Notes: generated by a model not told the origin, from the letters alone. A stretch of DNA of 64,000 nt from Pandoraea pneumonica (GCF_902459645.1 NZ_CABPSK010000002.1:62001-126000); one strand, 5' to 3'; shown: positions 19,170 to 28,560, counted from the stretch's first letter. A program made the numbers and translations.

Positions 19170-20306
19170 TCAATATTTTTTCCAGACCACGCGGCGCACA
19201 TAGTCGGTATAGCTATGGATGATGCGCACGACCTTGTCCGAAACGTTGGGCATGCTGTAGTCCGCAACCAGACGAAGACCTCGCTGCGCGCCACGCGGCT
19301 GCGACTCGAGAATTGCCAAGCCTTGCCGCACACGGTCGACTTCCAACCCCACCATCATGACCGCCGCCTCTTCCATGCCCTCCGGACGCTCGTGCGCCTC
19401 GCGCAGATTCAACGCCGGGAAATTGAGAATGGAGGACTCTTCACTGATCGTTCCGCTGTCAGACAGCACGGCTTTCGCCGACATCTGGAGCTTCACGTAG
19501 TCGTGGAACCCGAGCGGCTTCAGGAATTGAATTTGCGGATGGAAGGTCGACCCCGCCGCATCGATGCGTTTGCGGGTACGCGGGTGCGTCGACACGATCA
19601 CGGGCATGTCGTGATCTTCGGCGACGGCATTCAGCACGTCGACGAGCTTCCGATAACCTGCCTCGGGTTCGATGTTTTCTTCGCGATGCGCACTGACGAC
19701 GAAATAGCGCTCAGACGCCAGAGAAAGTCGATCCAACACGTCCGACGCTTCAATCGAAGGCAGATAGTGATTCAGCACTTCGAACATCGGGCTGCCCGTC
19801 TTGATCACTTGATCGGGAGGCAGGCCCTCTCTGAGCAGATAGTCGCGTGCAATGGTGCTGTACGTCAGATTGATGTCCGACGTGTGGTCGACGATGCGGC
19901 GATTCGTTTCTTCCGGAACGCGCAAGTCGAAGCAACGGTTCCCGGCTTCCATATGGAAGATCGGAATCTGGCGACGCTTGGCCGGAATGACCGACAGACA
20001 GCTATTGGTATCGCCCAACACGAGCAGCGCATCCGGCATGACATCGGCCAACACGCGATCCACTTCGATGATCAGGTTCCCGATCGTCTGGGCTGCGCTG
20101 CGGCTGCCCTCTGCGCTATTGAGAAAGTGGTCGGGGCGTCGAACGTTGAGGTCCTCGAAAAAGACCTGATTCAGTTCGTAATCGTAATTCTGGCCCGTAT
20201 GGACGAGCACGTGATCGCAGTGCTCATCGAGTGCCGCCAGGACTCGCGACAGGCGAATAATCTCCGGCCGCGTCCCGACGACCGTCATGATCTTTAGCTT
20301 CTTCAT
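19170..20306 (-). CDS. fnlC: UDP-N-acetylglucosamine 2-epimerase family, FnlC/WbjD (UDP-L-FucNAc synthesis)
   Basis: The 378-residue non-hydrolysing 2-epimerase begins MKKLKIMTVVGTRPEIIRLS and carries LVHTGQNYDYELNQVFFEDL, VVSAHREENIEPEAGY and LSDSGTISEESSILNFP, the substrate-binding and catalytic blocks of the WecB fold. In the FnlABC pathway it performs the last step, epimerising the C2 of UDP-N-acetyl-L-pneumosamine (6-deoxy-L-talose form) to UDP-L-FucNAc. It starts 7 bp after fnlB, with wbuB downstream. A longer in-frame start at 20363 overlaps fnlB and looks unsupported. Confidence 0.92.
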   Translation of the reverse strand: MKKLKIMTVVGTRPEIIRLSRVLAALDEHCDHVLVHTGQNYDYELNQVFFEDLNVRRPDHFLNSAEGSRSAAQTIGNLIIEVDRVLADVMPDALLVLGDTNSCLSVIPAKRRQIPIFHMEAGNRCFDLRVPEETNRRIVDHTSDINLTYSTIARDYLLREGLPPDQVIKTGSPMFEVLNHYLPSIEASDVLDRLSLASERYFVVSAHREENIEPEAGYRKLVDVLNAVAEDHDMPVIVSTHPRTRKRIDAAGSTFHPQIQFLKPLGFHDYVKLQMSAKAVLSDSGTISEESSILNFPALNLREAHERPEGMEEAAVMMVGLEVDRVRQGLAILESQPRGAQRGLRLVADYSMPNVSDKVVRIIHSYTDYVRRVVWKKY

Positions 20307-20313
20307 TTTTGCC

Positions 20314-21441
20314 TTACAGAGTGCTTGAGAAAGTATCCGGCCGCGCGCGATCGAACACTTCATTGGCCCAGAGCATGACGATCAGTTCGTCGTTGCCGAT
20401 GTTGGTGATGTCGTGCGTCCAGCCCGGCACCGTTTCCACAATTTCGGCTTGCTCGCCATTCTTCACCAACTCCACCGTTTCACCGGTATGCATATGCCGG
20501 AAGCGGAAACTGGCAAGCCCCTTCATCACGAGAAATTTCTCGGTCTTGGAATGATGGTAGTGACCACCGCGAGTCACCCCCGGATGCGCCGTGAAATACG
20601 AAAATTGACCGCAGTCCGGCGTCTTGAGCATCTCGACGAAGACCCCACGAGGATCCTCGTGGCGCGCCACGCTGTACGCGAAATCGCTCACGGGCAAATA
20701 GCTGACGAACGTCGAATAAAGCGCCCGTTGAAGACCCGTGCCCACTCGCTCTGTCATCAGCGAAGCGCGGCTGTCCTTGAACGCTTGAATCGCGCTAGCG
20801 ACCTCGCCGACGGTCGTCGTATATGACGGCGTCACGCTCTCGAAGCCCTGAGCATCGGGGGCCGCGTCGGCGCCGAACAGAAGGTCGGTGAAGCGCTGAA
20901 GGACATCGTCCACGTAGACAAGCGTGAGCTTGGCAGCGGGATCGTGAATCTCGATAGGCAGTCCCCGCGCGATGTTGTGACAGAAGGTCGCCACCGCGGA
21001 GTTGTAATTGGGCCGACACCACTTGCCGAAGACGTTGGGCAGTCGAAAGATGTAGGCCGGGTTGCCATGGCGCGCGGCGAGCGCTTGCACCGCTTGCTCG
21101 GCCGCCTGCTTGGTCTGGCCGTAGGGGCTCTCGCGGCCGGCTTGCGTCGATGACGTCAAGATGACCGGAATCCGGCGTCCGGTCGATTCGGCGATCGTCG
21201 CGAGCGCGTCGCACAAGGCTTGCGTCAGATCGCGATTGCCGCGCTCGAAGTCATCGGCATCTTGCGATCGATTGACGCCTGCAAGGTGAAATACGAATTC
21301 GACGCCCTCGAGCATTTGAGGCAATTCGCCGATATCGCTCTGCGCATCGAAACGCACGACTTCCACATCCTTAAACTCGGAAAGCTTCAGGAGCAGATTT
21401 CGCCCGATGAATCCATTCGACCCTGTGACAAGTACTTTCAT
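20314..21441 (-). CDS. fnlB: FnlB/WbjC/CapF-type sugar dehydratase-reductase with C-terminal cupin
   Basis: This 375-residue enzyme has an N-terminal SDR fold (MKVLVTGSNGFIGRNLLLKL, SPYGQTKQAAEQAVQ with the Tyr-x3-Lys pair) and a C-terminal cupin (about 245-375; GVTRGGHYHHSKTEKFLVMK). This two-domain layout is the hallmark of CapF/WbjC, the second step of UDP-L-FucNAc synthesis, where the cupin domain acts as an epimerase and the SDR domain reduces the 4-keto sugar with NADPH. It lies between fnlA and fnlC in the same direction. Confidence 0.95.
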   Translation of the reverse strand: MKVLVTGSNGFIGRNLLLKLSEFKDVEVVRFDAQSDIGELPQMLEGVEFVFHLAGVNRSQDADDFERGNRDLTQALCDALATIAESTGRRIPVILTSSTQAGRESPYGQTKQAAEQAVQALAARHGNPAYIFRLPNVFGKWCRPNYNSAVATFCHNIARGLPIEIHDPAAKLTLVYVDDVLQRFTDLLFGADAAPDAQGFESVTPSYTTTVGEVASAIQAFKDSRASLMTERVGTGLQRALYSTFVSYLPVSDFAYSVARHEDPRGVFVEMLKTPDCGQFSYFTAHPGVTRGGHYHHSKTEKFLVMKGLASFRFRHMHTGETVELVKNGEQAEIVETVPGWTHDITNIGNDELIVMLWANEVFDRARPDTFSSTL

Positions 21442-21535
21442 AAGCTGTTCGTTGGCGTGCGCCCGCGTTTCGCGGGCAACTCTGGCAATGTTCGATCAGG
21501 GCGGCTCGCCCCGGCGTTGTCGCGGACCCTGAGGC

Positions 21536-22543
21536 TTATTTCGGGATAATCGACTGAACCAGCGGCAGCTTCAGAAGCAGCTTCTTCATGCCTTCCACAT
21601 CGAGTCGAGTGGTGTTGTGCGAGTTGTAATCGGTCGCTTCCGAAATCTTCGTCTCGCCTTGATCGATGTACTTGCCGTAATTCAGGTCGCGCAAATCAGG
21701 CGGAACACGGTAGTAGTCGCCGACGTCTTGCGCCATCACCATTTCTTCTCGGCTCAACAACACTTCATAGAGCTTCTCGCCGTGACGGGTGCCGATAATA
21801 TCGATCGGATAGTCCGGCAGTTGCATCAACTCGGCCAGTGCGCGAGCGAGCGTTTCAATGGTCGCAGCAGGGGACTTCTGAACGAAGATTTCGCCAGGAT
21901 TGCCGTTCTCGAACGCGAACAGCACCAGGTCGACGGCATCGTCCAGGGTCATCATGAAGCGCGTCATGTTCGGATCGGTCGCCGTAATCGGCTTGCCCGC
22001 GAGCATCTGGTCGATGAACAGCGGAATCACCGAGCCGCGCGACGCCATCACGTTGCCATAGCGCGTTGCACAGATGACGGTCGAATTGCTGTTACGCGAT
22101 TTGGCGACCATGACTTTTTCCATCATGGCCTTCGAGATGCCCATCGCATTGATCGGGTAGACGGCCTTGTCCGTGCTCAGACAAACCACGCGCTTAACGC
22201 CGCACGTAATCGCTGCCTCGAGAATGTTCTCCGTTCCCAGGACATTGGTCTTCACCGCTTCGAGGGGGTGAAACTCGCAGGAAGGCACTTGCTTGAGGGC
22301 GGCGGCATGGTAGATGTAGTCAACGCCCCGCACAGCGCTCATCACGGACTGATAGTCACGGACGTCACCGATATAGAACTTCAGCTTGGGATTGTTGTAC
22401 TCCTTACGCATGTCGTCCTGCTTCTTCTCATCCCGACTCAGGATTCGGATTTCCCCGATATCTGAATCGAGGAAGCGACGCAACACCGCATTCCCAAATG
22501 ATCCCGTACCGCCGCTAATGAGAAGAGTCTTGTTGGTGAACAT
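21536..22543 (-). CDS. fnlA: UDP-GlcNAc 4,6-dehydratase / 5-epimerase FnlA/WbjB
   Basis: This 335-residue SDR enzyme performs the first step to UDP-L-FucNAc. The start MFTNKTLLISGGTGSFGNAV includes the NAD-binding GGTGSFG. The CapE/WbjB-type catalytic region reads STDKAVYPINAMGISKAMME, with Lys in place of the usual Tyr in the Y-x3-K motif. SRDEKKQDDMRKEY and ALKQVPSCEFHPLEAVKTNV are also family blocks. The ATG at 22543 fits the Rossmann fold start, and a longer frame to 22582 adds no recognised residues. It is the first of the fnlABC-wbuB run. Confidence 0.95.
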   Translation of the reverse strand: MFTNKTLLISGGTGSFGNAVLRRFLDSDIGEIRILSRDEKKQDDMRKEYNNPKLKFYIGDVRDYQSVMSAVRGVDYIYHAAALKQVPSCEFHPLEAVKTNVLGTENILEAAITCGVKRVVCLSTDKAVYPINAMGISKAMMEKVMVAKSRNSNSTVICATRYGNVMASRGSVIPLFIDQMLAGKPITATDPNMTRFMMTLDDAVDLVLFAFENGNPGEIFVQKSPAATIETLARALAELMQLPDYPIDIIGTRHGEKLYEVLLSREEMVMAQDVGDYYRVPPDLRDLNYGKYIDQGETKISEATDYNSHNTTRLDVEGMKKLLLKLPLVQSIIPK

Positions 22544-22888
22544 AAAAGTATCTATGAGTATCAATGACCGATCGCCATCCATCAGCGAACGATGCGAACC
22601 TCTGTTGTATCGAGTGAACGTATGCCGTCGGGCAGTTTCGCTCGGCTATGCAGGCGCTATGCGCCCGCAGGGGCTCGTCAAATCGGAAGTTGCCAAGCCA
22701 CTGGACTAGGTCGCAGGCGAACGTTTTCGCCATGACCCACAGTGCTGGAACGTCGGTGCCGGCTCTCCATACACCCACGATCGTTCGAATCTAGCATTCT
22801 ACCTAACTCGATAACGTCCGTGATGGACCCTGTCCACATTCTGTCTGCCGGCCCGCGCTATGACGTGATTTGATCGATAGTGCCGCCG
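22544..22888. other. 345-bp gap between wzy and fnlA
   Basis: No gene, RNA or clear hairpin was recognised. The short reading frames here resemble nothing known and have no ribosome sites. Because wzy and fnlA run in the same direction, this length is enough for a separate promoter for fnlABC-wbuB. Confidence 0.4.
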
Positions 22889-24061
22889 CTATTCCTTCGC
22901 TTCCAGCCTCGAAATTTCCTCTCTATCCGGATCGACGTCACCCGACATAAACGTGTAATACGGGTAATACCGTTTGTAGGTAGGAATATCGATCGCTGGA
23001 TTTGGACTCAGCAGGGGAAGCGTATTGAACAACACCACCAATATCAGCACGAACGGGCTAAAGATCGCAGCCGTGCGCAAACGCAGGAATTTGGCGATGA
23101 AATCCGGCACCGTACACGCGAACAGAACGAGCGGGAAGAAAACGAAGTAATTCGCAACGCGATCGACATATGGCGTAGCGGTGATACGAATGAAAATCAA
23201 CACAACGTACACCAGGCAGCCACTATAAAGAATTCTCCGCGACATCAGGAGATTCGGAATATCTCTGTTCCGGTAGATATAGAGAAATATCAAAACCGGC
23301 AAGAATCTCAATATGTTGTACGCGTATCCGGCAAACGTCAGATTCACGTCCATTTTATAGAACGAGAGATCTGCGGAAGAAAACGACAAGATAATGGGTT
23401 CTGCGTAATTGATCGGGTCGCCGGTAATGGTCAGCAAGACCGCAACCAGTGCCGCTGCCAACAGCTTCATTCTGAAAGAAACCCTTCTTGTCGAAAGAAG
23501 CAAAAGCAAGATCGAGAAAATTGCGAATTTGTGAAACCCGATAGCGCACAACATCGCCATCGTCATCTTGAAGTATTTTTCTCTCGACAAAAAGATAACG
23601 GACATCAGGAACAGCGATATTGCGAGCGATTCCCGCAAAATCTCCATGCTGAAGTACAGATAGCACGCCGCGATATAGAGCGAGACGCCGAGAAAAACCA
23701 TCTTCGTCGCATTCTTAAAGAAAAATATGACGAAATAGGCAAGCAAACTGGAAACCGTGACTTGAAAGAAGAAATACCCACCGATGCTTTTACACACCGA
23801 AGCAAGGATATTCCAGAGCGGTTCGTATCTTGCGTGGAAGATATCGTCAAACCCCATTGAGTCGAGGCTGGGCACCTCGCTCTCAAACCAGGTCATATAC
23901 CAGACGCTATCGGGAGCCATTCTGTAACGCAATCCCGCGATAAGCGCCATCAGCAGGAATAGCAATACGATATTCAGCTTGTACTTCAAGGATGTTCTTT
24001 TGACATCCGGTTCAAATACAGAGATGTATATTAGATATATAAAAGCGATCAAATATGTCAT
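22889..24061 (-). CDS. wzy: Wzy-type polysaccharide polymerase, EpsG family
   Basis: The 390-residue protein has about ten membrane helices and the EpsG-type start MTYLIAFIYLIYISVFEPDV, followed by LMALIAGLRYRMAPDSVWYM, the region conserved in EpsG family polymerases. It would link repeat units exported by Wzx in the periplasm. The gene is markedly AT-richer than its neighbours, common for polymerase genes acquired laterally. It is the first gene of the reverse half, and the gap on its upstream side ends at a tRNA-Ala. Confidence 0.85.
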   Translation of the reverse strand: MTYLIAFIYLIYISVFEPDVKRTSLKYKLNIVLLFLLMALIAGLRYRMAPDSVWYMTWFESEVPSLDSMGFDDIFHARYEPLWNILASVCKSIGGYFFFQVTVSSLLAYFVIFFFKNATKMVFLGVSLYIAACYLYFSMEILRESLAISLFLMSVIFLSREKYFKMTMAMLCAIGFHKFAIFSILLLLLSTRRVSFRMKLLAAALVAVLLTITGDPINYAEPIILSFSSADLSFYKMDVNLTFAGYAYNILRFLPVLIFLYIYRNRDIPNLLMSRRILYSGCLVYVVLIFIRITATPYVDRVANYFVFFPLVLFACTVPDFIAKFLRLRTAAIFSPFVLILVVLFNTLPLLSPNPAIDIPTYKRYYPYYTFMSGDVDPDREEISRLEAKE

Positions 24062-24389
24062 GCGCTGAATATCTGGAGTGCGGACTTCTGCACTATGTAG
24101 CGAAGAGAGGCCGGGAAGGGAATCAGTGGCATGGTTTGCGCACGGCAGACCATCGTAGAGAACGCAAATGAAAAGCGTACGACGACGCGATGTCCGCGTT
24201 GCCCATCAACCACAGGATTATCGAATGATAGCCGACCAGGACTCGACTGGGGCTGCCAACCGCCGTAAGGCGGTGAGCCGGACGATTTCGGCGGCGAGGC
24301 ATCGGATTTCGGCGCCGAAATGAAGGGAAGTGAAGGCCGTGCGCATCGTGGCCAGACGGCGGGCCGCGCGAATCTCTAAGTGTTTCGAT
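24062..24389. other. 328-bp gap between tRNA-Ala and wzy
   Basis: No gene is supported. Two structures stand out: an ACCGCC-GTAA-GGCGGT stem-loop with a GNRA-type loop (24259-24274) and a 16-bp perfect palindrome at 24306-24321. It must hold the wzy promoter and the 3' boundary of the tRNA transcript. No integrase remnant or repeat of the tRNA 3' end was seen. Confidence 0.45.
24306..24321. repeat. 16-bp perfect palindrome downstream of tRNA-Ala
   Basis: ATTTCGGC followed immediately by GCCGAAAT forms a perfect palindrome without a loop. It may be a protein-binding site, or with flanking bases form part of the tRNA transcript's 3' structure. No function is established. Confidence 0.6.
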
Positions 24390-24465
<76 letters not shown>

Positions 24466-24580
24466 ACATCAGGCAACGATCATAGCGGCTTTTTTTTTAA
24501 CCCGCCAGCGCCCGACAAATTTGCTCGGGATTTGCCGCAAAACCGCACCGCAAAATCCCGCAGAGCCCCGCAAATCCTCG

Positions 24581-24613
24581 TGTCAGGGCGATGTCAGGAC
24601 AATGTCAGGGCGC
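24581..24613. repeat. Three tandem 11-bp repeats downstream of soxB
   Basis: Three consecutive 11-bp units each begin TGTCAGG (TGTCAGGGCGA, TGTCAGGACAA, TGTCAGGGCGC), just after the soxB stop. Nearby, CCGCAAA-type motifs recur and can form an imperfect hairpin (CGGGATTTGC with GCAAAATCCCG). The function is unknown. They could be part of the 3' end of the sox transcript. Confidence 0.65.
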
Positions 24614-24627
24614 CATCAGCGCCACCA

Positions 24628-26337
24628 TCAGGCCGCGCCCTGATTCCCTTTCATGCCCCGGATCACCGGCAACTTCGGCGCCTTCGCCACGATGGTCTTC
24701 TGGGCGCGCAGATACCGTGCCACCACGTCCCATACCGGTTCGCCCTGAGCCCCTTCGGCCACCGGCGCCCAGCCCGCGACCTTGTACGTCTTGCCCGCAT
24801 CGATGGGCTTGCCGTTCAGACGCATGTCGGTGATGCGCTTCCCCATCGGCGCCATCGGGTCGATCGTGTAATCCATGCCGCCCACGCGCACCATGTCACC
24901 GCCCTGCTGATAGTAGGGGTCCGGGTTGAACAGGTTATCGGCCACGTCTTCGAGCACGGTCTTGATGGTCTCGCCCGTCATCGGCGTGAGCGTCGTATAC
25001 GGATAGGTAATGGCCGTCTGATCGAGCAACTGCTCCATCGTGATCGACTGTCCCGGCAACAGCGACGTCCCCCAGCGGAAGCCCGGCGAAAACCCAATCT
25101 CGGCGTCCATCTCGCTCATGACGGCGTCGAGCAGCAACTGGTCGAAGGTGCCATTGAAATTCCCGCGCCGGTACAGCACGCCCTCGGTAACCGCGAGCGG
25201 CTCGGCCAACTTCGCCGCAAACGGCGCGCGCACGCGCTCGATCAGCGCCTGCATCTGCGCGTCGGCCGGCAACAGATTGGCAAACACCGGCAGCAATTTG
25301 TAGCGGAAGTCGACCGGCTTGCCGCCCTTCACATCAAAGTCGAGCACCGCGAGGAACTTGCCGTTCGACCCAGCATTGGTCACGAGCGTCTTGCCGCCCG
25401 CGTTCGCCACGATCACCGGCTTCGGCACGCCGTCATGCGTGTGCCCGCCCAAAATCGCATCGATACCGCGCACGCGCGAGGCCAGTTTCAGATCGACGTC
25501 CATGCCGTTGTGCGAGAGCACCACCACGACCTGTGCGCCCTTGCCGCGCACTTCGTCGACCATCGTCTGCAAACGCTCCTCCTGAATGCCGAACGTCCAG
25601 TCGGGCACCAGATACCGCGGGTTCGCAATCGGGGTGTACGGGAACGCCTGCCCGATGATGGCCACCGGCACGCCGTTCATCGTCTTCATCGTGTACGGCG
25701 CGAAGACCGGGTCGCCGAAGTCGTTGGTCTGTACGTTCTGGGCGACGAAGTCGATCTTGCCTTGGAGTTGCTCCTCGACAACCGACTTAACGCGCTCGGC
25801 ACCGTACGTGAACTCCCAATGCGCCGTCATCACGTCCACGCCCAGCGCGAGTGTGGCGTCGACCATGTCCTGCCCTTTGGTCCACATCGCCGTGCCGGAG
25901 CCCTGCCACGTATCGCCACCATCGAGCAGCAACGCGCCTGGGCGCGACGCCTTCATGCGTTTGACCAGCGTGGCCAGATGCGCGAAGCCGCCCACCTTGC
26001 CGTAGGTGCGCGACGCCGCGACGAAATCGAGATAGGTGAACGCGTAAGCATCGGGGGTGCCCGGACGCAGCCCGTATGCCTTCAGGAAAGCATCGCCGAC
26101 CAGATGCGGCGCGCGGTTGGCCTGCTCCCCAATGCCCAGATTGACGCTCGGCTCACGGAAGTAGATCGGCAGCAATTGCGCATGGCAGTCGGTGAAGTGC
26201 AGCAAATGCACGTTGCCGAACTTCGGCAGATCGTAGAACGCCTCGGCCGCCTTGGCTGCCGCATCCTCGTGATGCGACAACGCCATACCGCCCGCGGCCG
26301 CCACGGCCAATACCTGCATGAACTCGCGTCGATCCAT
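24628..26337 (-). CDS. soxB: SoxB, thiosulfohydrolase of the Sox complex
   Basis: The 569-residue dimanganese enzyme releases sulfate from the SoxY-bound sulfane sulfonate. The ATG at 26337 follows GGGAGA and opens a Tat-type signal (MDRREFMQVLAVAAAGGMAL). Metal and substrate motifs are present: HFTDCHAQLLP (about 48-57), LLDGGDTWQGSGT and LGGHTHDG. A C-terminal 5'-nucleotidase domain follows. The length matches SoxB from Paracoccus and other betaproteobacteria. It is the last gene of the operon, after soxW. Confidence 0.97.
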   Translation of the reverse strand: MDRREFMQVLAVAAAGGMALSHHEDAAAKAAEAFYDLPKFGNVHLLHFTDCHAQLLPIYFREPSVNLGIGEQANRAPHLVGDAFLKAYGLRPGTPDAYAFTYLDFVAASRTYGKVGGFAHLATLVKRMKASRPGALLLDGGDTWQGSGTAMWTKGQDMVDATLALGVDVMTAHWEFTYGAERVKSVVEEQLQGKIDFVAQNVQTNDFGDPVFAPYTMKTMNGVPVAIIGQAFPYTPIANPRYLVPDWTFGIQEERLQTMVDEVRGKGAQVVVVLSHNGMDVDLKLASRVRGIDAILGGHTHDGVPKPVIVANAGGKTLVTNAGSNGKFLAVLDFDVKGGKPVDFRYKLLPVFANLLPADAQMQALIERVRAPFAAKLAEPLAVTEGVLYRRGNFNGTFDQLLLDAVMSEMDAEIGFSPGFRWGTSLLPGQSITMEQLLDQTAITYPYTTLTPMTGETIKTVLEDVADNLFNPDPYYQQGGDMVRVGGMDYTIDPMAPMGKRITDMRLNGKPIDAGKTYKVAGWAPVAEGAQGEPVWDVVARYLRAQKTIVAKAPKLPVIRGMKGNQGAA

Positions 26338-26426
26338 TTCGTCTCCCGTGTTACCCACTTGCCCGCCTGTCAGGCGAGCTTTCTATGTCATTGGTTGGCC
26401 GTCGCACGCGGCCGTTTGGCGCAGCG

Positions 26427-26957
26427 TTACTTGCCCGCGTAATCGGCCAGCGCCGCCACGTCCTCGCCAAACATCTCGCCCACTTCCTTGCGCAGCACTT
26501 TGCCGTCGCGGCCAATCACATACAGCTCCGGCAGCCCGCGCCGCTTGCCGAGCGCCGCCTGCCATGCCTCGTTATCCATGCCCGCCGGGAACGTGTAGTG
26601 GTGCGCTTTGATGTACTCGATCGCCTCCGTCGGCTTCTTGTCGATCGACAACGTGACGATCTGAATCGGCTTGCCACGCGTCGCGTCGTACAGCTTCTGA
26701 AGATGCGGATTTTGCTGCGCGCAGAACGGGCACCACGACGCCCAATACTCGACGATGACCGTACGGCCTTTGAACGACTCGGCCGATAGCGTCTTACCGT
26801 CGAACGTGGTCAGCGCAGGCAGCGTGACCGTGTCGCCGACTTCAACGGCTTGTGCAGGCATACCGAAGGCCATGATCGCGATGCCGAACATGGCGAACGC
26901 CAGCCGCCGCCAAGCGTGATCGCGGGCGGTACGAATCGAATGAAGCAGGGATGTCAT
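26427..26957 (-). CDS. soxW: SoxW/TlpA-like periplasmic thioredoxin
   Basis: The 176-residue protein has an N-terminal hydrophobic segment (LAFAMFGIAIMAFGMPAQA) and a thioredoxin-like domain with the redox motif WASWCPFCAQQNPHL, followed by a cis-Pro region GLPELYVIG. In sox clusters such proteins keep the SoxY C-terminal cysteine reduced. The usual electron donor SoxV/CcdA is not in the window. The ATG at 26957 is preferred to a longer frame to 27005. It lies between soxX and soxB. Confidence 0.85.
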   Translation of the reverse strand: MTSLLHSIRTARDHAWRRLAFAMFGIAIMAFGMPAQAVEVGDTVTLPALTTFDGKTLSAESFKGRTVIVEYWASWCPFCAQQNPHLQKLYDATRGKPIQIVTLSIDKKPTEAIEYIKAHHYTFPAGMDNEAWQAALGKRRGLPELYVIGRDGKVLRKEVGEMFGEDVAALADYAGK

Positions 26958-27026
26958 GAGGCACTCCGGAAGCCCGCCGATTGCCTGTCGTCTTGACGCA
27001 GGCAATCGGCCGGTACGGCAGACGAC

Positions 27027-27677
27027 TTACTGATTGACCGGCGAGGCCGGGTCGAGCAACAACGCCATCACGTCTTTCAACTGCTGCTCGGTGAGGATGC
27101 CTGCCGCGCCGAAACGCGGCATGTTCGAGCAAGCCATATAGCTATGCGAGTCGTAGACCTTCGCCCACGTGTACTTCACGACCTCGGGCGAATCGCCGCG
27201 CAGCTTGCCGTAGTGATACAACGACGGGCCGATGTTGCCGAACGAGATCTCGGCCTTGGTCAGTTGGTGGCACGCGTAGCAGTTGCCGCCATTGACCGTG
27301 TCGGCCTTGTCGGTGAACTGCATGCCGCGACCGTTCTGGGCCACCTTCTCGCCCTCTTTCCAGTCACCGAGATACTTGCCGTCCGCCGGTGCTTTGACGG
27401 CAGCCAGTTCGGCCTTTTGCAGACGTTCGGCAATCTTGGCCGGCATCGGCTTGGTGGCGTACTGGGTGCACAGCTTCTGCAACTCGCTCTGATCGATACG
27501 GTCGAGCTGTGCAATGCCCGACGGGCGGAACGAGTCGCGCAATTCCTGCACGACTGCCGCATCCGACGAGCCAGTCACGAGCTTAGCGCCCTCGCCCTGT
27601 GCGAATGCGGTGCCGATGACGAGTGCCCCGGCCGCGCCCAGCACGGCGGTCGCCGTGCGCAATGCGAATGTTTTCAT
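27027..27677 (-). CDS. soxX: SoxX, cytochrome c subunit of SoxAX
   Basis: The 216-residue protein has a Sec signal ending GTAFA-QGEG and one haem site CYACH in NGGNCYACHQLTKAEISFGN, with a Met ligand candidate in YMACSNMPRFG. SoxAX joins thiosulfate to the SoxY cysteine and takes two electrons. The protein is the longer SoxX type with an N-terminal extension before the haem domain. It follows soxA by 20 bp and precedes soxW in the same direction. Confidence 0.95.
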   Translation of the reverse strand: MKTFALRTATAVLGAAGALVIGTAFAQGEGAKLVTGSSDAAVVQELRDSFRPSGIAQLDRIDQSELQKLCTQYATKPMPAKIAERLQKAELAAVKAPADGKYLGDWKEGEKVAQNGRGMQFTDKADTVNGGNCYACHQLTKAEISFGNIGPSLYHYGKLRGDSPEVVKYTWAKVYDSHSYMACSNMPRFGAAGILTEQQLKDVMALLLDPASPVNQ

Positions 27678-27696
27678 GGGTGTGCCTCGTGATCGG

Positions 27697-28560
27697 TCAG
27701 CGCTTCAGGCCGGGGGCGTCCATCTTGCCGCCGTTGGCCATCACACCAAGGAAAGTAATCAGATCGATCGACGCCTGCGAGCCGTAGTTCAGTTCAGGCA
27801 TGCGCTGCTGACGGAAGCAGTCGTACATGCGCCACTGAATCGTGCGCAGTGCGCCCTGCGAGACACGGTAGCCCGGCCACGTCGCAAACGCCTGACGGGC
27901 GGCGGCGGGCTTGGTCAGATTCGGCAGGTCTTGCAAGCGAATGCGCTTGTCGTCAGACCCATGGCACGATGCGCACGAAAAATCGTACGGACCGGCACGG
28001 TAATAGAAGATCTTTTGGCCGCGCGCATAAGCGTCCTTCTCTTCCTTGTGCGCCTGCGGCACATGGATGACGGCGCCGCGCGACTGGCCTGCCACGTAGG
28101 CAGTCAGCGACTCGAGATCGGTCGGGTCTTGCCCTTCTTTCGAGAACGGCTGCTTGATGACGTCGGCACGCTTGAACCCTTGCAGGTTCACCATGCATTC
28201 GACGATGCGCGACTCGGCGTCGAGCACACGTTTGGTATCGGGGAAATAGCGCGGCAGTTGCGCGTAGGCGTCTTTCACGACACCGGCACCGAGGCCGAGG
28301 TCGCACTGCGCGAGCGAGACGTTGTTCGGGCCGCGCGGCGTCTTCCAGAGTTCTTCGCCACGCATCTCGATGAGTTCGGCCGGATTCCCGTCGGCGAGCA
28401 TCTCGCGATATTGCGCGATGGCTTCTGCCGTCGATTGTTCAGCAGCGAATGCGGGGGCGCTCACACCCGCGATGGCGAGCATGCCGCCGAGCACTGTCCG
28501 ACGCAGCCATGTTTCGTGTCGCGGGGTGCTCACCCGTGCGCTATCTTGCGCATCAAGCAT
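27697..28560 (-). CDS. soxA: SoxA, catalytic cytochrome c of SoxAX (single-haem type)
   Basis: The 287-residue protein starts at an ATG (28560) after a clear AGGAGA site. One haem motif is present, SCASCHGSDDKRIRLQDLPN, and the conserved RMYDCFRQQRMPEL provides the active-site Cys that ligates the haem and is persulfidated. Where diheme SoxA has a second CxxCH, only isolated Cys residues (AQCDLG, VECMVN) are found, likely a disulfide. It is therefore a monohaem SoxA. A signal segment covers about residues 25-47. soxZ lies upstream and soxX downstream. Confidence 0.95.
   Translation of the reverse strand: MLDAQDSARVSTPRHETWLRRTVLGGMLAIAGVSAPAFAAEQSTAEAIAQYREMLADGNPAELIEMRGEELWKTPRGPNNVSLAQCDLGLGAGVVKDAYAQLPRYFPDTKRVLDAESRIVECMVNLQGFKRADVIKQPFSKEGQDPTDLESLTAYVAGQSRGAVIHVPQAHKEEKDAYARGQKIFYYRAGPYDFSCASCHGSDDKRIRLQDLPNLTKPAAARQAFATWPGYRVSQGALRTIQWRMYDCFRQQRMPELNYGSQASIDLITFLGVMANGGKMDAPGLKR

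Noticed and set aside
24532-26442. 636-codon plus-strand frame
   Set aside because: It is antisense to soxB, whose catalytic motifs are clear on the other strand.
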